Shown piece after piece: positions 10,095 to 21,300 of a stretch of DNA of 64,000 bases (position 1 is the stretch's first letter; each line of letters starts with the position of its first letter). Under the pieces are notes generated by a model. The model saw nothing but the letters and a program-made list of their open reading frames with translations. It had not been told where the DNA came from and did no database searches. A program made the position numbers and the translations under genes. Origin of the DNA: Aquabacter spiritensis (GTDB lineage: Bacteria; Pseudomonadota; Alphaproteobacteria; Rhizobiales; Xanthobacteraceae); the NCBI RefSeq assembly GCF_004346185.1, contig NZ_SMAI01000011.1, positions 62,001-126,000 of the forward strand, read 5' to 3'.

Positions 10095-11264
10095 TTAAGA
10101 TGCCTTTGCGGCAAACTTAGGCAAGAGAGAAAGCGCGAACTGTCGCGCCTCCTGGTCGAGCGCCAGCGCTTCCTCGACCGAAGCGGGTGGCACGCCAGAT
10201 GGCAGCGTGGCCAAACATTCCGCCACGGTCGCCGCGATGTCGAACATCCCGATCCGGCCATCGAGGAAGGCGGCCACCGCCACCTCGTTGGCGGCGTTGA
10301 GGATGCTCGCCGCGCGCCCGCCTGCGGCGAGCGCCTCGAGCGCAAGCCCGAGCGCGGGGAATCGCACGAGGTCAGGTGCCTCGAACGTCAACCGTCCGAG
10401 CCGCACCAGATCAAGCCTGCGACAGGAGGTCTCGATCCGCCCAGGGAAACCGAGGCAGTGCGCAATTGGCACGCGCATATCGGGCATGGCGAGCCCTGCC
10501 ATGACGGAGCCGTCCCGATAGGCGACGAGGCCATGCACCACCGATTCCGGATGAACCACCGTCTCCAGCCGTTCGGGCGGCAGGGCGAAGAGGTGGTGCG
10601 CCTCGATCAGTTCGAGACCCTTGTTCATCAGGGTCGCCGAATCGATCGTGATCTTCGCTCCCATCGACCAATTGGGATGGCGCAGCGCGTCCTGGGGCCC
10701 AGCCCGTGCGATCTCCTCACGGCTCGCCTGCCGGAACGGCCCGCCGGATGCGGTGATCGTCACCCGCTCCACATCCTCGATCCTGCCGCAGGCCAAAGCT
10801 TGAAATATCGCGTTGTGTTCGCTGTCCAGCGGCAGGAGGATCGTACCCGTGCGCTGCGCCTCGGCCATGAAGAACGCTCCGGCCGCGACGAGGCACTCCT
10901 TGTTTGCAAGAGCAATTCGCCGACCGGGTCCGAAGGCCGCAACGGTCGGCGCCAATCCCGCCACGCCGGAAATTGCACCGATAACGATATCTGCGGGCCG
11001 CTGCGCGGCCTCGGTCAAGGCCTCAGGCCCCGCCCCACAGGCGATGCCGGTGCCCGACAGCAGATCCGCCAGGAGGGCTACGGCGCGGGCATCATAGATT
11101 GCGGCGAACTTGGCACCGACAGCGATGGCGGCAGCGGCGAGCGCCCGGGCGTCATGGCCACCGGCAACGGCCTCGACCTCAAACCGCCCCGGCGCATGAC
11201 GCAACAATTCGACGGTGCTGCGCCCGACCGAGCCCGTGACGCCAAGGATGGAAACACTCGCCAT
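10095..11264 (-). CDS. dxr: 1-deoxy-D-xylulose 5-phosphate reductoisomerase
   Basis: First committed step of the MEP isoprenoid pathway: NADPH-dependent conversion of DXP to MEP. The 389-residue length is standard. Visible are the N-terminal nucleotide fold GVTGSVGRSTV, the SGGPFR segment, and the NWSMGAKITIDSATLMNKG active-site region. The ATG at 11264 has AGGAG 5 bases upstream, and that ribosome site overlaps the cdsA stop codon. The frame remains open upstream into cdsA but that part is not DXR. Confidence 0.96.
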   Translation of the reverse strand: MASVSILGVTGSVGRSTVELLRHAPGRFEVEAVAGGHDARALAAAAIAVGAKFAAIYDARAVALLADLLSGTGIACGAGPEALTEAAQRPADIVIGAISGVAGLAPTVAAFGPGRRIALANKECLVAAGAFFMAEAQRTGTILLPLDSEHNAIFQALACGRIEDVERVTITASGGPFRQASREEIARAGPQDALRHPNWSMGAKITIDSATLMNKGLELIEAHHLFALPPERLETVVHPESVVHGLVAYRDGSVMAGLAMPDMRVPIAHCLGFPGRIETSCRRLDLVRLGRLTFEAPDLVRFPALGLALEALAAGGRAASILNAANEVAVAAFLDGRIGMFDIAATVAECLATLPSGVPPASVEEALALDQEARQFALSLLPKFAAKAS

Positions 11265-11272
11265 GGCCTCTC

Positions 11273-12082
11273 CTACCACAGGAGAAGGCCGATGGCAGGG
11301 GCATCGATATTGCGCACGAGGCCAATGACGAGCGCAGCAACGGCCGCCGCCGTGAAGCCGTCCAGCCGGTCGAGAACCCCACCGTGACCCGGGATCAACG
11401 ATCCCGCATCCTTCACCCCATAGGCGCGCTTGAATGCGGATTCGGCCAGATCGCCACACTGCGCCGCGATGCTCAGAACAAGTCCGATCGCCGCCATTTC
11501 GGGCACCAGCCGTAAGCCCGTCGCCACCAGCAGTCCACACCCCGCGGCAGTCCCGATCAGCGCACCTCCGATCGCACCCGACCAAGTCTTGTTCGGCGAG
11601 AGACGCGGCCACAATTTAGGCCCCCCCACCGCGCGTCCGACGAAATAGGCGCCGATATCGGTGCACCAGACGATCGCATAGACGAACAGCACCGCGGACA
11701 GGCCGATCCGATCGTCACCCCGAAGCACCATAAGCGGCAGACAGGCGAGCGCGGCAATCACCACCCCACTCGCCCCAGACCGAAGGCTTCGGGTCACGAG
11801 AGCACAGGCGAATGCCGCCGCCAGCACGGCGAGAGGCGCATAGCTTCCGCTTGCGAGATAGATGTCGGCGGCGCCGCCGCCGATGCCCAGCAATCCGATG
11901 ACGAGGAAGGCCGAAGCCGGCGCGAGCTTGGCGACGTGCGCCCATTCATGAAGTACCGCCGCCGCCGCGATCATCCACAGCGCGACGAACGGCAGCCCGC
12001 CGAAATATGTCACGCCGAGCACCACCGGCACCATGATCAGCGCCGAGATCGTCCGTCGCCGAAGATCGGGACTGACCTTCAC
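11273..12082 (-). CDS. cdsA: Phosphatidate cytidylyltransferase
   Basis: Makes CDP-diacylglycerol from phosphatidate and CTP at the inner membrane. The 269-residue polytopic protein has about 7-8 hydrophobic helices. It shows the family signature [20 protein letters not shown] toward the C-terminus, containing the metal/substrate residues. It overlaps the end of uppS by 4 bases (ATGA) and ends 8 bases before dxr, so uppS-cdsA-dxr are one transcription unit. Confidence 0.95.
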   Translation of the reverse strand: MKVSPDLRRRTISALIMVPVVLGVTYFGGLPFVALWMIAAAAVLHEWAHVAKLAPASAFLVIGLLGIGGGAADIYLASGSYAPLAVLAAAFACALVTRSLRSGASGVVIAALACLPLMVLRGDDRIGLSAVLFVYAIVWCTDIGAYFVGRAVGGPKLWPRLSPNKTWSGAIGGALIGTAAGCGLLVATGLRLVPEMAAIGLVLSIAAQCGDLAESAFKRAYGVKDAGSLIPGHGGVLDRLDGFTAAAVAALVIGLVRNIDAPAIGLLLW

Positions 12083-12846
12083 GAGCGCGCGCTGCCGGCG
12101 CGGGCGGTCACGCCCCCGAACCGGCGGTCACGCCGGGCAAACTCCTCGATCGCGCCCAGCAGCGCGGCCTCGTCGAATTCCGGCCAATAGATCGGCAGAA
12201 ACACGAATTCCGCGTAGGCCGCCTGCCAAAGCAGGAAATTGGAGAGACGCTGCTCTCCGCTGGTTCGCACGATGAGATCAGGATCGGGAATGCCGGCGGT
12301 GAGCAGATTCGCCCCGATCCGTTCGACCGTCACGTCCTCCGGCGTCAGCTCACCGGCCGCCACCTGCGCGGCGATCCGCGCCGCGGCTGCGGCAATCTCC
12401 TGCCGCGCGCCGTAATTGAACGCGATGACCAGAGTGAGCCCGTTATTGCCCTTGGTGAGATTTTCCGCCTCTTCGAGCAGATTGGAAATCTCGCGCGCCA
12501 AAGAGAGGCGTTCGCCGATAATGCGGACCCGGACATTGTTGGCGTGCAGCTCAGCCAGATCGTGCCTGACGAACCGCTTGAGCAAGCCCATGAGTTCTGA
12601 GATTTCCTGGGCGGGGCGCGACCAGTTCTCGCTCGAAAAGCTATAGATGGTGAGATAACGGATGCCGATCTCGCGGGCGGCGCGGACGCAGCGCCGCAGC
12701 GCTTCGACCCCGCGGCGATGGCCTTCGAATCGCGGGAGATTGCGGGCGGTGGCCCATCGGCCATTGCCGTCCATAATCACACCCACATGCACCGGCACGC
12801 AGGCGGGAGCCTTCGCCTGGGTCGCAGCTCCCTCGCGCATAGACAT
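12079..12846 (-). CDS. uppS: Undecaprenyl diphosphate synthase (cis-prenyltransferase)
   Basis: Elongates farnesyl diphosphate to the C55 lipid carrier for peptidoglycan and O-antigen. The 255-residue product has the [10 protein letters not shown] motif with the catalytic Asp, the GHRRG segment and the C-terminal [11 protein letters not shown] and PEFDE regions. ATG 12846 is preceded by GGGGGAG at good spacing. The frame is open upstream to 12996 but that part overlaps frr. Confidence 0.96.
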   Translation of the reverse strand: MSMREGAATQAKAPACVPVHVGVIMDGNGRWATARNLPRFEGHRRGVEALRRCVRAAREIGIRYLTIYSFSSENWSRPAQEISELMGLLKRFVRHDLAELHANNVRVRIIGERLSLAREISNLLEEAENLTKGNNGLTLVIAFNYGARQEIAAAAARIAAQVAAGELTPEDVTVERIGANLLTAGIPDPDLIVRTSGEQRLSNFLLWQAAYAEFVFLPIYWPEFDEAALLGAIEEFARRDRRFGGVTARAGSARS

Positions 12847-12871
12847 GGCCGCTCCCCCCTTTCGAGACCCC

Positions 12872-13435
12872 TCAGACCGAGAGGATCTCCTTCTCCTTGT
12901 GCGCCAGCGTCTGATCGAGTTCGGCGATGGTCTCGTCCGTCGCTTTCTGAACCTGCACCGACATGCGCTCCAGATCGTCTGCGCTGATGTCGCCATCCTT
13001 CTCCATCTTCTTCAGATGGTCCATGCCGTCACGTCGCACATGACGGACCGAGACACGCGCTGCTTCGGCGTATTTGTGGGCGACCTTTACCATTTCCTGG
13101 CGCCGCTCCTGGTTGAGCTCGGGAATGCGGATGCGCATGACCTGCCCCTCGGTATTCGGATTCAGACCGAGATTGCTGTCGCGGATCGCCCGCTCCACCG
13201 CACTCACCATGCTCCGGTCCCAAACCTGGACCGAGAGCAGACGCGGTTCCGGCACAGAGACGGTCGCCACCTGGTTGAGCGGCATGTGCGTGCCGTAGGC
13301 ATCCACCTGGATCGGCTCGAGCAGGCTGGCCGAGGCGCGCCCGGTCCGCAGGCCGCCGAGTTCCTGCTTCAGGACGCTCACCGCGCCCTGCATGCGGCGC
13401 TTGATGTCGTTGAGGTCGAAATCCTCGATGGACAT
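12872..13435 (-). CDS. frr: Ribosome recycling factor
   Basis: Releases ribosomes from mRNA after termination, together with EF-G. The 187-residue length and the sequence ([21 protein letters not shown] near residue 30, [21 protein letters not shown] near 125) match the family closely. It lies 74 bases downstream of pyrH and 25 bases upstream of uppS in the classic rpsB-tsf-pyrH-frr order. Confidence 0.97.
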   Translation of the reverse strand: MSIEDFDLNDIKRRMQGAVSVLKQELGGLRTGRASASLLEPIQVDAYGTHMPLNQVATVSVPEPRLLSVQVWDRSMVSAVERAIRDSNLGLNPNTEGQVMRIRIPELNQERRQEMVKVAHKYAEAARVSVRHVRRDGMDHLKKMEKDGDISADDLERMSVQVQKATDETIAELDQTLAHKEKEILSV

Positions 13436-13509
13436 GATTACCCCTGTTCTTGGTTGTGCCGAGGCCGTTCGGGACCGCCGGACGTCTCCGGTTGCCGCCG
13501 CGGTGCCTA

Positions 13510-14226
13510 TCAGGGCGCGACCACGGTCACGCGGCCTTCCCCTTTGGCTGCCGCCAGAATGGCTCCCGCCTCGCGGATCGAAAACACGATTATCGGCAAC
13601 GCCGCTTCCCGGGCAAGGGCGAAGGCGGCCGCGTCCATGACCTTGAGGTCATAAGCGAGGGCCTGATCGTGGGTGATGCGATCGTAACGCTGGGCGTTTG
13701 GATCGAGTTTGGGATCCGCCGTGTAGACGCCGTCGACATTGGTCGCCTTCAGCACCGCGTCGCAATCGAGCTCCGCCGCGCGCAGCACGGCCCCGGTATC
13801 TGTGGTGAAATACGGATTGCCGGTACCGCCCGCGAGGAGGACAATTCGTCCGCGCCGCAGGTGCCGCATCGCCGGCTGCCGGGCATAGGGCTCGCACACC
13901 GTCGGCATGGGAATAGCCGACATGGTGCGGGCGGGCTCGCCCGCGGCCTCGACCGCCTGCTCCAGAGCAAGGCAATTCATCACCGTGGCCAGCATGCCCA
14001 TGTGGTCCGCCGTGGAGCGGTTCAGATCTTCACCCGCGACGCGCGATCCCCGCAGGATATTGCCGCCGCCGACAACCACCGCAACTTCGCAGCCGAGCGC
14101 CCGAACCGCCACGAGATCGCGGGCAATGCGCGCAACCGTCGGAGTATGCAACCCAAAGGGCTCGGAGCCCATCAAGGCCTCACCCGAGACCTTGACGAGG
14201 ATGCGGGGATAGGGAAGGTCGGTCAT
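13510..14226 (-). CDS. pyrH: UMP kinase
   Basis: Hexameric bacterial UMP kinase of the amino-acid-kinase fold, converting UMP to UDP. The 238-residue protein shows the N-terminal [10 protein letters not shown] motif, [11 protein letters not shown] near residue 55, and [15 protein letters not shown] near 160. The ATG at 14226 follows GGAGGGGAGG. The upstream extension of the frame overlaps tsf and is rejected. It starts 16 bases after tsf. Confidence 0.96.
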   Translation of the reverse strand: MTDLPYPRILVKVSGEALMGSEPFGLHTPTVARIARDLVAVRALGCEVAVVVGGGNILRGSRVAGEDLNRSTADHMGMLATVMNCLALEQAVEAAGEPARTMSAIPMPTVCEPYARQPAMRHLRRGRIVLLAGGTGNPYFTTDTGAVLRAAELDCDAVLKATNVDGVYTADPKLDPNAQRYDRITHDQALAYDLKVMDAAAFALAREAALPIIVFSIREAGAILAAAKGEGRVTVVAP

Positions 14227-14242
14227 CGCCTCCCCTCCCTTG

Positions 14243-15166
14243 TCACGCCTGACCCGCAGCAGCAGCGACTTCGGCGGCGAAGTCGCTTTCCTCCTTCGCA
14301 ATGCCTTCGCCCAGAACGAAACGGACGAACGCCTTGATCTTGATCGGAGCACCGACCGAGCCCTCGTTCTCCTTGAGAACTTGCGCGACCGATTTCGATC
14401 CGTCGTGCACGAAAGCCTGTTCGAGCAGCGTCACTTCCTTGAAGAACGTCTTCATGCCGCTTTCGGCGATCTTGTCCTGCACGTTGGCCGGCTTGCCCTG
14501 ATGCTTCTCGAGCAGGATCGCCTTTTCGCGCGCAACGGTCTCCGGGTCGATCCCGGAGGCATCGAGAGCGACCGGGCTCAACGCCGCCACATGCATCGCG
14601 ATCTGTCGGCCGAGGGTCGAGAGCTTGTCCACGTCGCCGGCCGATTCCAGCGCGACCAGGACGCCGATCCGCCCCATGCCATCGGAGACCGCGCCATGGA
14701 CATAGCTGGCGATGACGCCCTTCTCGACCGAGAGCTTCGCCGTGCGGCGGAGCGTCATGTTCTCCCCGATCGTGGCAATCAGAGAGGAGAGCTTCTCAGC
14801 GACGGTGACTGTCTCGCCCGGAAAATGCGCAGCAGCAAGGGCTTCGACCGTGCCGTCGGTATTGAGCGCCACTTTCGCAGCCTCGCGCACGAAAGCCTGG
14901 AAATCGGTATTGCGGGCAACGAAATCGGTCTCGGCATTGATCTCGACCGCGGTCGCATAATGGCCGGAGGATTCCACCGCCACCAGACCCTCGGCAGCGA
15001 CGCGTCCGGCCTTCTTCGCCGCCTTGGCGAGGCCCTTCTTGCGCAGCCAGTCGATGCCGGCCTCGATGTCGCCGTCGGTCTCGGTCAAGGCGGCCTTGCA
15101 GTCCATCATGCCCGCGCCGGTCTTGTCGCGCAGTTCCTTCACCAGTCCTGCCGTGATCGCGGCCAT
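14243..15166 (-). CDS. tsf: Elongation factor Ts
   Basis: Nucleotide exchange factor for EF-Tu. The 307-residue protein has the N-terminal UBA-like domain ([19 protein letters not shown]), the [10 protein letters not shown] motif that inserts into EF-Tu, and two core subdomains. ATG 15166 has GAGGAA upstream. It lies 100 bases downstream of rpsB, a gap large enough for a processing site or weak attenuator although I see no clear hairpin. Confidence 0.97.
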   Translation of the reverse strand: MAAITAGLVKELRDKTGAGMMDCKAALTETDGDIEAGIDWLRKKGLAKAAKKAGRVAAEGLVAVESSGHYATAVEINAETDFVARNTDFQAFVREAAKVALNTDGTVEALAAAHFPGETVTVAEKLSSLIATIGENMTLRRTAKLSVEKGVIASYVHGAVSDGMGRIGVLVALESAGDVDKLSTLGRQIAMHVAALSPVALDASGIDPETVAREKAILLEKHQGKPANVQDKIAESGMKTFFKEVTLLEQAFVHDGSKSVAQVLKENEGSVGAPIKIKAFVRFVLGEGIAKEESDFAAEVAAAAGQA

Positions 15167-15266
15167 TGTCGTGTTCCTCTTCTTTTCGCACCACGGCCGG
15201 CCACGGTGTCCCGAGCCGGCCGCCGGGGCCATTGCCCCTCTACAGATAGGGTTCCGTCGAAGGGGG

Positions 15267-16271
15267 TCACTCCACCTCGGCGGAGGCCTCCTTCGCCTGG
15301 GCGATCCAGCCGTCGACGCGGCCGGGCAGACCCACTTCTTCCCCGATCAGATGCGCGTCATGAGAATCCAGAGCGGCGATCTGGCCGAGGTGGAAGATGC
15401 CCAGATCGTTCAGTTTCTGCTCGATCTCCGGGCTTACGCCCGCCAACTTCTTGAGGTCGTCGGCGACGCCACGCGGGCCGGAAAGCGGCTCGAACGAAGT
15501 CCAGATGCTGACCTCTTCGACCGGCAGGTCCTCGATCAGCGGAGCGTCGGAGGCACCGATGTCTCCAAGCTCACCGGCACCACGCGAAATTCCATCGATG
15601 GCCGCGCGGGCGACCAGATCGCAATAAAGCTGGATCGCACGGCCGGCATCGTCGTTGCCGGGCACCGGGAAGGCGATACCGTCCGGGTCGCAATTGGTGT
15701 CGAGGATCGCCGCCACCGGAATCCCGAGGCGCTGCGCTTCCTTCACCGCAATGTCTTCCTTGTTCGTGTCGATCACGAACAGGAGATCCGGCAGACCGCC
15801 CATGTCACGAATGCCGCCGAGGGCGCGCTCAAGCTTATCCTTTTCGCGGGACAGCGTCAGACGCTCTTTCTTGGTATAACCGGCCCCCTGTTCGGGACCC
15901 GACAGCATCTCCTCCAGCTTCTTCAGCCGGGCGATCGAATTGGAGATCGTCTTCCAATTGGTGAGCATCCCGCCCAGCCAGCGAGAATTGACATAATACT
16001 GCGCAGAACGCCGGGCGGCATCGGCCACCTGGTCCGCAGCCTGACGCTTGGTGCCGACGAACAGCACACGACCGCCATTGGCCACCGTGTCGGAGACGGC
16101 CTGAAGCGCGCGGTGAAGCGCCGGCACGGTCTGGGACAGGTCGAGGATGTGGATGTTGTTGCGAACGCCGAAGATGTACGGAGCCATCTTCGGATTCCAA
16201 CGGTGGGACTGATGTCCAAAATGCACGCCAGCTTCAAGCAGCTGGCGCATCGAATAATCGGGAAGCGCCAT
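15267..16271 (-). CDS. rpsB: 30S ribosomal protein S2 with long C-terminal extension
   Basis: S2 binds the body of the 30S subunit and recruits S1. Residues 1 to about 235 are ordinary S2 ([22 protein letters not shown], later [12 protein letters not shown] and a conserved segment around [10 protein letters not shown]). The protein is 334 residues instead of about 240-260. After a linker ([15 protein letters not shown]) comes an about 65-residue domain beginning [14 protein letters not shown], which resembles a helix-hairpin-helix-like module. Such extended S2 proteins are known from several Rhizobiales. It starts the operon, with a promoter visible at 16377-16405 and an about 100-nt leader. 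Confidence 0.96.
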   Translation of the reverse strand: MALPDYSMRQLLEAGVHFGHQSHRWNPKMAPYIFGVRNNIHILDLSQTVPALHRALQAVSDTVANGGRVLFVGTKRQAADQVADAARRSAQYYVNSRWLGGMLTNWKTISNSIARLKKLEEMLSGPEQGAGYTKKERLTLSREKDKLERALGGIRDMGGLPDLLFVIDTNKEDIAVKEAQRLGIPVAAILDTNCDPDGIAFPVPGNDDAGRAIQLYCDLVARAAIDGISRGAGELGDIGASDAPLIEDLPVEEVSIWTSFEPLSGPRGVADDLKKLAGVSPEIEQKLNDLGIFHLGQIAALDSHDAHLIGEEVGLPGRVDGWIAQAKEASAEVE

Positions 16272-16623
16272 TTCGTTGTTCTCCGGTTGAGCCTCCGCGG
16301 ACGTACCCTCGACCCGTCGGGGACGAAGGCACCGGATGGCCGATATGGCCGAATGTCCGCGTGCGGAATGGCGCGGCTTATAGGCGAAGGGCACCAAAGA
16401 GGCAAGACCGGCGCGCGCCTGACTCAAGAACGGTCACGGCCTCAGCCTGGCCTTGACGGCAGCAGGAGCGATTTTGGTCGCTCCCCATGTACCGAGAATG
16501 CGCCCAAAGCGTTCGGGCGAATGGCACGGGTGAGCGCGTTTCACCACGGGATGCGGATTTCGCGTTTGTCGCCAACCGGCGCAGCCCGCAGCCTCCCACA
16601 TGGCCACACTGTGGGAGACGCCA
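16272..16623. other. Divergent intergenic region rpsB / enoyl-CoA hydratase
   Basis: About 350 bases separate the two start codons. The left third holds the rpsB leader and promoter. In the right part I see no convincing gene, only GC-rich sequence that must contain the promoter of the plus-strand gene. I could not identify a good -35/-10 pair for it. Confidence 0.6.
16377..16405 (-). promoter_or_regulatory. Probable sigma-70 promoter of rpsB-tsf
   Basis: On the minus strand TTGCCT (16405-16400) and TATAAG (16382-16377) are separated by exactly 17 bases. Transcription would begin near 16370, giving a leader of about 100 nt before the rpsB ATG at 16271. That is long enough for S2 autoregulation as known for rpsB leaders. 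The elements match the vegetative consensus in spacing and in most key positions. Confidence 0.65.
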
Positions 16624-17415
16624 ATGTCGAAACCTGTTCACTGCGATATCGCCGACGCCATCGCCACCCTCACCCTCAATCGTCCGGAAAAGCTCAACGC
16701 ACTCAATTATGCGCTGCTGGATTCGCTGTCCTCGTTCCTCGATGCGCTCGAGACCGATGGAACCGTGCGCGCCGTCATCATCACGGGATCCGGTGACCGG
16801 GCGTTCTCCGCCGGCGCCGACATCACCCAATTCAGCCGAAGCGTTCGTCTCGGCGTACCGACGGCGGTGCGGGATTTCGTGCGCCGCGGCCAAGCCGTGA
16901 CCAGCCGAATCGAAGCCTTTTGCAAGCCGGTCATCGCAGCAGTGAACGGCCTCGCCTATGGCGGCGGCTGCGAGATCGTCGAAGCGTGCCATCTTTCGGT
17001 CGCGAGCGAAAAGGCGCTGTTCGCCAAGCCGGAGATCAAGCTCGGAATGCCGCCCACGTTCGGCGGCACACAGCGTCTGCCGCGCCTCGCCGGCCGCAAG
17101 CGGGCTTTGGAAATGCTGCTGACCGGTGACGCCTTTTCGGCCCAGCGTGCGCTCGATTTGGGGCTTGTGAACGAGGTCGTGCCGCAGGGTGCGCAGTTCG
17201 CCTCGGCTCAAGCTCTCGCGCGGCGCATCCTGCGTCACTCACCGCTCGCGGTCACGGCGGTTCTGACAGCGGTGACGCGCGGCATTAACCTGTCGATCGC
17301 GGAGGGGCTGGCCGTGGAATGCGAACAGTTCGCCCGGCTCGTTCCCACGCACGATCTGCGAGAGGGGTTGGAGGCCTGGGTGGAAAAACGCCGGCCCCGC
17401 TACGCCGCATCCTGA
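16624..17415 (+). CDS. Enoyl-CoA hydratase/isomerase family protein
   Basis: Crotonase-fold enzyme, probably hydrating 2-enoyl-CoA in beta-oxidation or a degradation pathway. The 263-residue protein has the oxyanion-hole segments RPEKLNALN near the N-terminus and AFSAGADI. Both hydratase glutamates are present: Glu117 in GGGCEIVEACH and Glu137 in KPEIKLG, exactly 20 apart as in rat mitochondrial hydratase. GTQRLPR follows. ATG 16624 has GGGAG 6 bases upstream. It is a lone plus-strand gene whose end overlaps the convergent LysR gene by 16 bases. The true substrate is unknown. Confidence 0.9.
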   Translation: MSKPVHCDIADAIATLTLNRPEKLNALNYALLDSLSSFLDALETDGTVRAVIITGSGDRAFSAGADITQFSRSVRLGVPTAVRDFVRRGQAVTSRIEAFCKPVIAAVNGLAYGGGCEIVEACHLSVASEKALFAKPEIKLGMPPTFGGTQRLPRLAGRKRALEMLLTGDAFSAQRALDLGLVNEVVPQGAQFASAQALARRILRHSPLAVTAVLTAVTRGINLSIAEGLAVECEQFARLVPTHDLREGLEAWVEKRRPRYAAS

Positions 17416-18296
17416 TCCGGCGCCAGTTCGCGCCTCAGCCAGGTGCGGAAAGCGGCAATCTCAGGCCGCTGCCGCGACTCCCGTTCGGTGACGAGCCAGT
17501 AGCCTGTGACCGCGGGCACAGGCGGCCCAGCCACGCCAACCAGGCGACCGGCGGCGATGTCGTCTTGCATTAAGGGCAGGCGACCTACGGCAATCCCGCC
17601 GCCTCGGGCGGCAACCTCCAAGGCGATATGGATATTGTCGAACTTCTGGCCTCGGTTGAGATCGAGCCGGTCCGGCGTGAGACCGGCGCCGACCGCCCAC
17701 GCCGCCCAATCCTCCGCGACGTTCACCACATGAAGCAGAGGCGCGCCGGCGAGATCCCCCGGCCCGGCAATCTGGGGGGCGAGTGACGGCGCGCAGACCG
17801 GGACGAGGGTTTCGGAAACGAGCAGGTCCTGCGCCACGTCCGGCCAATCCCCCCGCCCCATGCGAATCGCGGCGTCGATTCCGTCGCGGGCGAGGTCGAC
17901 GCGGCGGCGGCTGGTATCGAGGGTAATCTCGATATCAGGGTGACCCGCCTGAAAGCGTGCGAGCCGGGGAATCAGCCACCGCAGCCCGAAGGTCGGTGCG
18001 ACACTCACGACAAGCCGCCGCGGCGCCCGGCCCGGCAGCCGTGCGCTCGCTGCCGCGAGTTGGGCGAGCGCCGACCTGACCGTTGGGAGATAGGCCTCTC
18101 CCGCCTCGGTCAAAGCGAGGCTCCGTGGACCGCGCCGAAACAGCTCTACGCCGAGCCAGGCTTCGAGCCCCTGAATGGCATGGCTCACCGCACTCGGCGT
18201 GACATGCAGTTCGTCCGCCGCTTGCTTGAAGGAAAGATGGCGCCCCGCCGCCTCGAACAGGCGAAGGGCATTCAAGGGCGGCAGGCGATAGGTCAT
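17400..18296 (-). CDS. LysR-family transcriptional regulator (GcvA/AmpR-like)
   Basis: A 298-residue LysR protein: winged helix-turn-helix at residues 1-65 (LSFKQAADELHVTPSAVSHAI) followed by a periplasmic-binding-like effector domain from about 90. The N-terminus RLPPLNALRLFEAAGRH is typical of the GcvA/AmpR branch. It begins only 7 bases after the dnaE stop codon on the same strand, so it may be cotranscribed with the replicative polymerase, which is unusual for a regulator. Its 3' end overlaps the convergent hydratase gene. The target genes are unknown. Confidence 0.9.
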   Translation of the reverse strand: MTYRLPPLNALRLFEAAGRHLSFKQAADELHVTPSAVSHAIQGLEAWLGVELFRRGPRSLALTEAGEAYLPTVRSALAQLAAASARLPGRAPRRLVVSVAPTFGLRWLIPRLARFQAGHPDIEITLDTSRRRVDLARDGIDAAIRMGRGDWPDVAQDLLVSETLVPVCAPSLAPQIAGPGDLAGAPLLHVVNVAEDWAAWAVGAGLTPDRLDLNRGQKFDNIHIALEVAARGGGIAVGRLPLMQDDIAAGRLVGVAGPPVPAVTGYWLVTERESRQRPEIAAFRTWLRRELAPDQDAA

Positions 18297-18303
18297 GGCA
18301 GCC

Positions 18304-21300
18304 TCAGGCCGCCTCCACCGCCACCACGCCGGGGATGGCCTTGATGGCGCCGGCGATCTGGGGCGAGACGGGATAGCGGCCGTCGAGCCGAATCTCGACC
18401 TCGGCGCGCCCGTCATCCATCAGCAGAATGAGACTGACTTCGCCGTCGCCCTTCCCGGCAGTCAGGCGTTTCGCGATGCCGTCAAGCGGGTCCGGCGTGC
18501 GCATGAAGATGCGGAGGGCTTTGTGATGGCGCGAGGTCGCCGCATCGAGACGCTCGCAGGACTGGATGCGGACCCGGACGTCCTCACCCTGAAGCTCCGC
18601 GGAGACCATCATGAGAAGCGGAGTCCCAGGTTCGAGCAGGTCGCGATAATGGGCGAGCCCCTCCGAAAAAATCACCGCCTCGAAATGGCCGGAGGGATCC
18701 GAGAGGCCGACAATACCCATGCGGGTGCCGGATTTCGTGCGCCGCTCCTGACGCGAGACCACGGTCGCGGCAAGTCTTCCTGCCGCCGCGCCGGCCCGCA
18801 CCGCGCGCGAAAAATCGGCAAACGGCTGAACCCGCATGCGCTGCAGCGCAGGAGCATAATCGTCCAGCGGGTGGCCGGTCAGGAAGAACCCGATCGCGTC
18901 ATATTCCTTTTGGAGCCGCTCGGCGGGATCCCAAGGCGACGCCTGCGGCAACGGCAGTTCGGCCTTGACTGGTCCCGAGCCGAACATGTCGTTCTGTCCG
19001 AGCGCCCGGCCCTGCTCCTCGCGCGCGGCATGAGCCACGATCGATTCAAGGGCGGCGAAGACCCGCGCGCGGTTCGGCTCCAGCGCATCGAAACAGCCGG
19101 CGGCGGCGAGACTTTCCAGGGTCCGCTTGTTGACGGTCTTGGCCGGCAGACGACCGGCGAAATCGCCGAGATCCTTGAACGGCGTCGCGCCGCGCGCAGC
19201 GACCAGCGCGTCGACCGCGGCACCGCCGACCCCCTTGAGAGCGGCGAGGGCATAGATGATTCGCCCGTCGACGACAGCGAAAGCGCGGCCCGACAGGTTG
19301 ATCGAGGGTGGGACCACCGTGATCCCCAGCCGCTGGGCCTCCTGGCGAAACTCTGCCAGCTTGTCGGTATTGCCCATGTCGAGGGTCATCGAGGCGGCGA
19401 GGAACTCGGTCGGGTAATTCGCCTTCAGCCAGGCGGTCTGGTACGCGACCAGCGCATAGGCCGCCGCGTGGGACTTGTTGAAGCCGTAATCGGCGAATTT
19501 GGCGAGCAGGTCGAAGATCGTATCCGCCTGCGCCTTCGGCACGCCGCGCTCGGCGGCGCCCGAAACGAAGCGCTCGCGCTGCTTCTCCATCTCGGCGCGG
19601 ATCTTCTTGCCCATGGCGCGGCGCAGCAGGTCCGCCTCGCCGAGCGAATAGCCCGCGAGCGCCTGCGCGATCTGCATCACCTGTTCCTGGTAGATGATGA
19701 CGCCGAAGGTCTCCTTCAAATATGGCTCGAGCTGAGGATGGATATAGTCCGGCTGCGCGCGGCCGTGCTTGCAGTCGCAATAGACCGGGATATTGGCCAT
19801 TGGACCTGGACGGTAGAGCGCCACGAGCGCGATCAGGTCCTCGATCCGGTCGGCCTTCATATCGACCAGCGCGCGCCGCATGCCCGCGCTTTCCACCTGG
19901 AACACGCCGACCGTCTCGCCGCGCGCCAACATCGCGTAGCTCTTGGGATCATCGAGCGGGATCTGCGACATGTCGAGATCGACGCCGCGCTGGCGGATCA
20001 GCTTCGCGGCGGTCTCGATCACCGTCAGGGTCTTGAGGCCGAGGAAGTCGAACTTCACGAGCCCGGCCTGCTCCACCCATTTCATATTGTACTGGGTAAC
20101 CGGCATATCGGACTTGGGGTCGCGATAGAGCGGCACCAGTTCATGCAGCGGCCGGTCTCCGATGACGATGCCGGCGGCGTGGGTCGAGGCGTGGCGGTTC
20201 AGCCCTTCGAGCCGCACCGCAATGTCGAAGGCGCGCTTGACCACGTCCTCCTGGTCACGGGCCGCTTGAAGACGTGGCTCGTCGTGGATCGCCTGCTTCA
20301 GAGTGACGGGCGCCGCGGGGTTCTGCGGCACCAGCTTGCAGAGCTTGTCGACCTGGCCGTAGGGCATTTCCAGCACCCGGCCGACATCCCGCAGGACGCC
20401 GCGCGCCTGGAGCGTGCCGAAGGTGATGATCTGGGCGACCTGGGCGCGACCATAGCGCTGCTGGACGTAATGTATCACCTCGTCGCGTCGGTCCTGGCAA
20501 AAATCGACGTCGAAATCCGGCATCGACACGCGGTCGGGATTGAGGAAGCGCTCGAACAGAAGGCCGAACCGGAGCGGGTCGAGATCGGTAATCTGAAGCG
20601 AATAGGCGACCAAAGAGCCGGCCCCGGACCCACGCCCCGGGCCCACCGGAATGTCGTGCGCCTTGGCCCATTTGATGAAATCCGACACGATCAGGAAGTA
20701 GCCGGGAAATTTCATGCGGCTGATGATCGAAATTTCGTAGGTAAGACGCTCCTGATACGTTTCGATGGAGAGTCCCGGCGCCGGGCCATGTTTGTCGAGC
20801 CGCGCGGCGAGCCCCTCGCGCGCCTGGCGCTCGAGTTCGGCAGCCTCGGCCTCCAACGGGTCGATGCCGGCCTCGGTGCCGCTGGTAAAGCGCGGCAGAA
20901 TTGGTTTCACAGTCCGCACCCGATAGGCGCAGCGCCGAGCAATCTCCACCGTATTGTCGACCGCTTCCGGCAGATCGGCGAACAGGGACCGCATTTCCCC
21001 GCGGGTCTTGAAGCGGTGCTCCGGCGTCAGACGGCGGCGCTCGCCCTCGGACACCATGCGTCCTTCGGCGATGCAGATCAGCGCGTCGTGGGCGTCATAG
21101 TCGGACTGCGCCGCGAAGAACGGCTCGTTGGTGGCGACGATGGGGAGGCCGCGCGCATAGGCCAAGTCGAGCAATTGGGCCTCGACCAGACGTTCCGGGA
21201 CGGTGCCGTGACGCTGGATCTCGAGATAGAGGCGGTCGCCGAACATCCCGGCCAGCCGATCGAGCCGCTGCGCCGCGACCTCCGCATGGCCGGTTGAGAG

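Noticed and set aside
18295-21297. 1000-codon plus-strand open frame antisense to dnaE
   Set aside because: DnaE on the minus strand is unmistakable; the antisense product has no fold-like pattern and no ribosome site.
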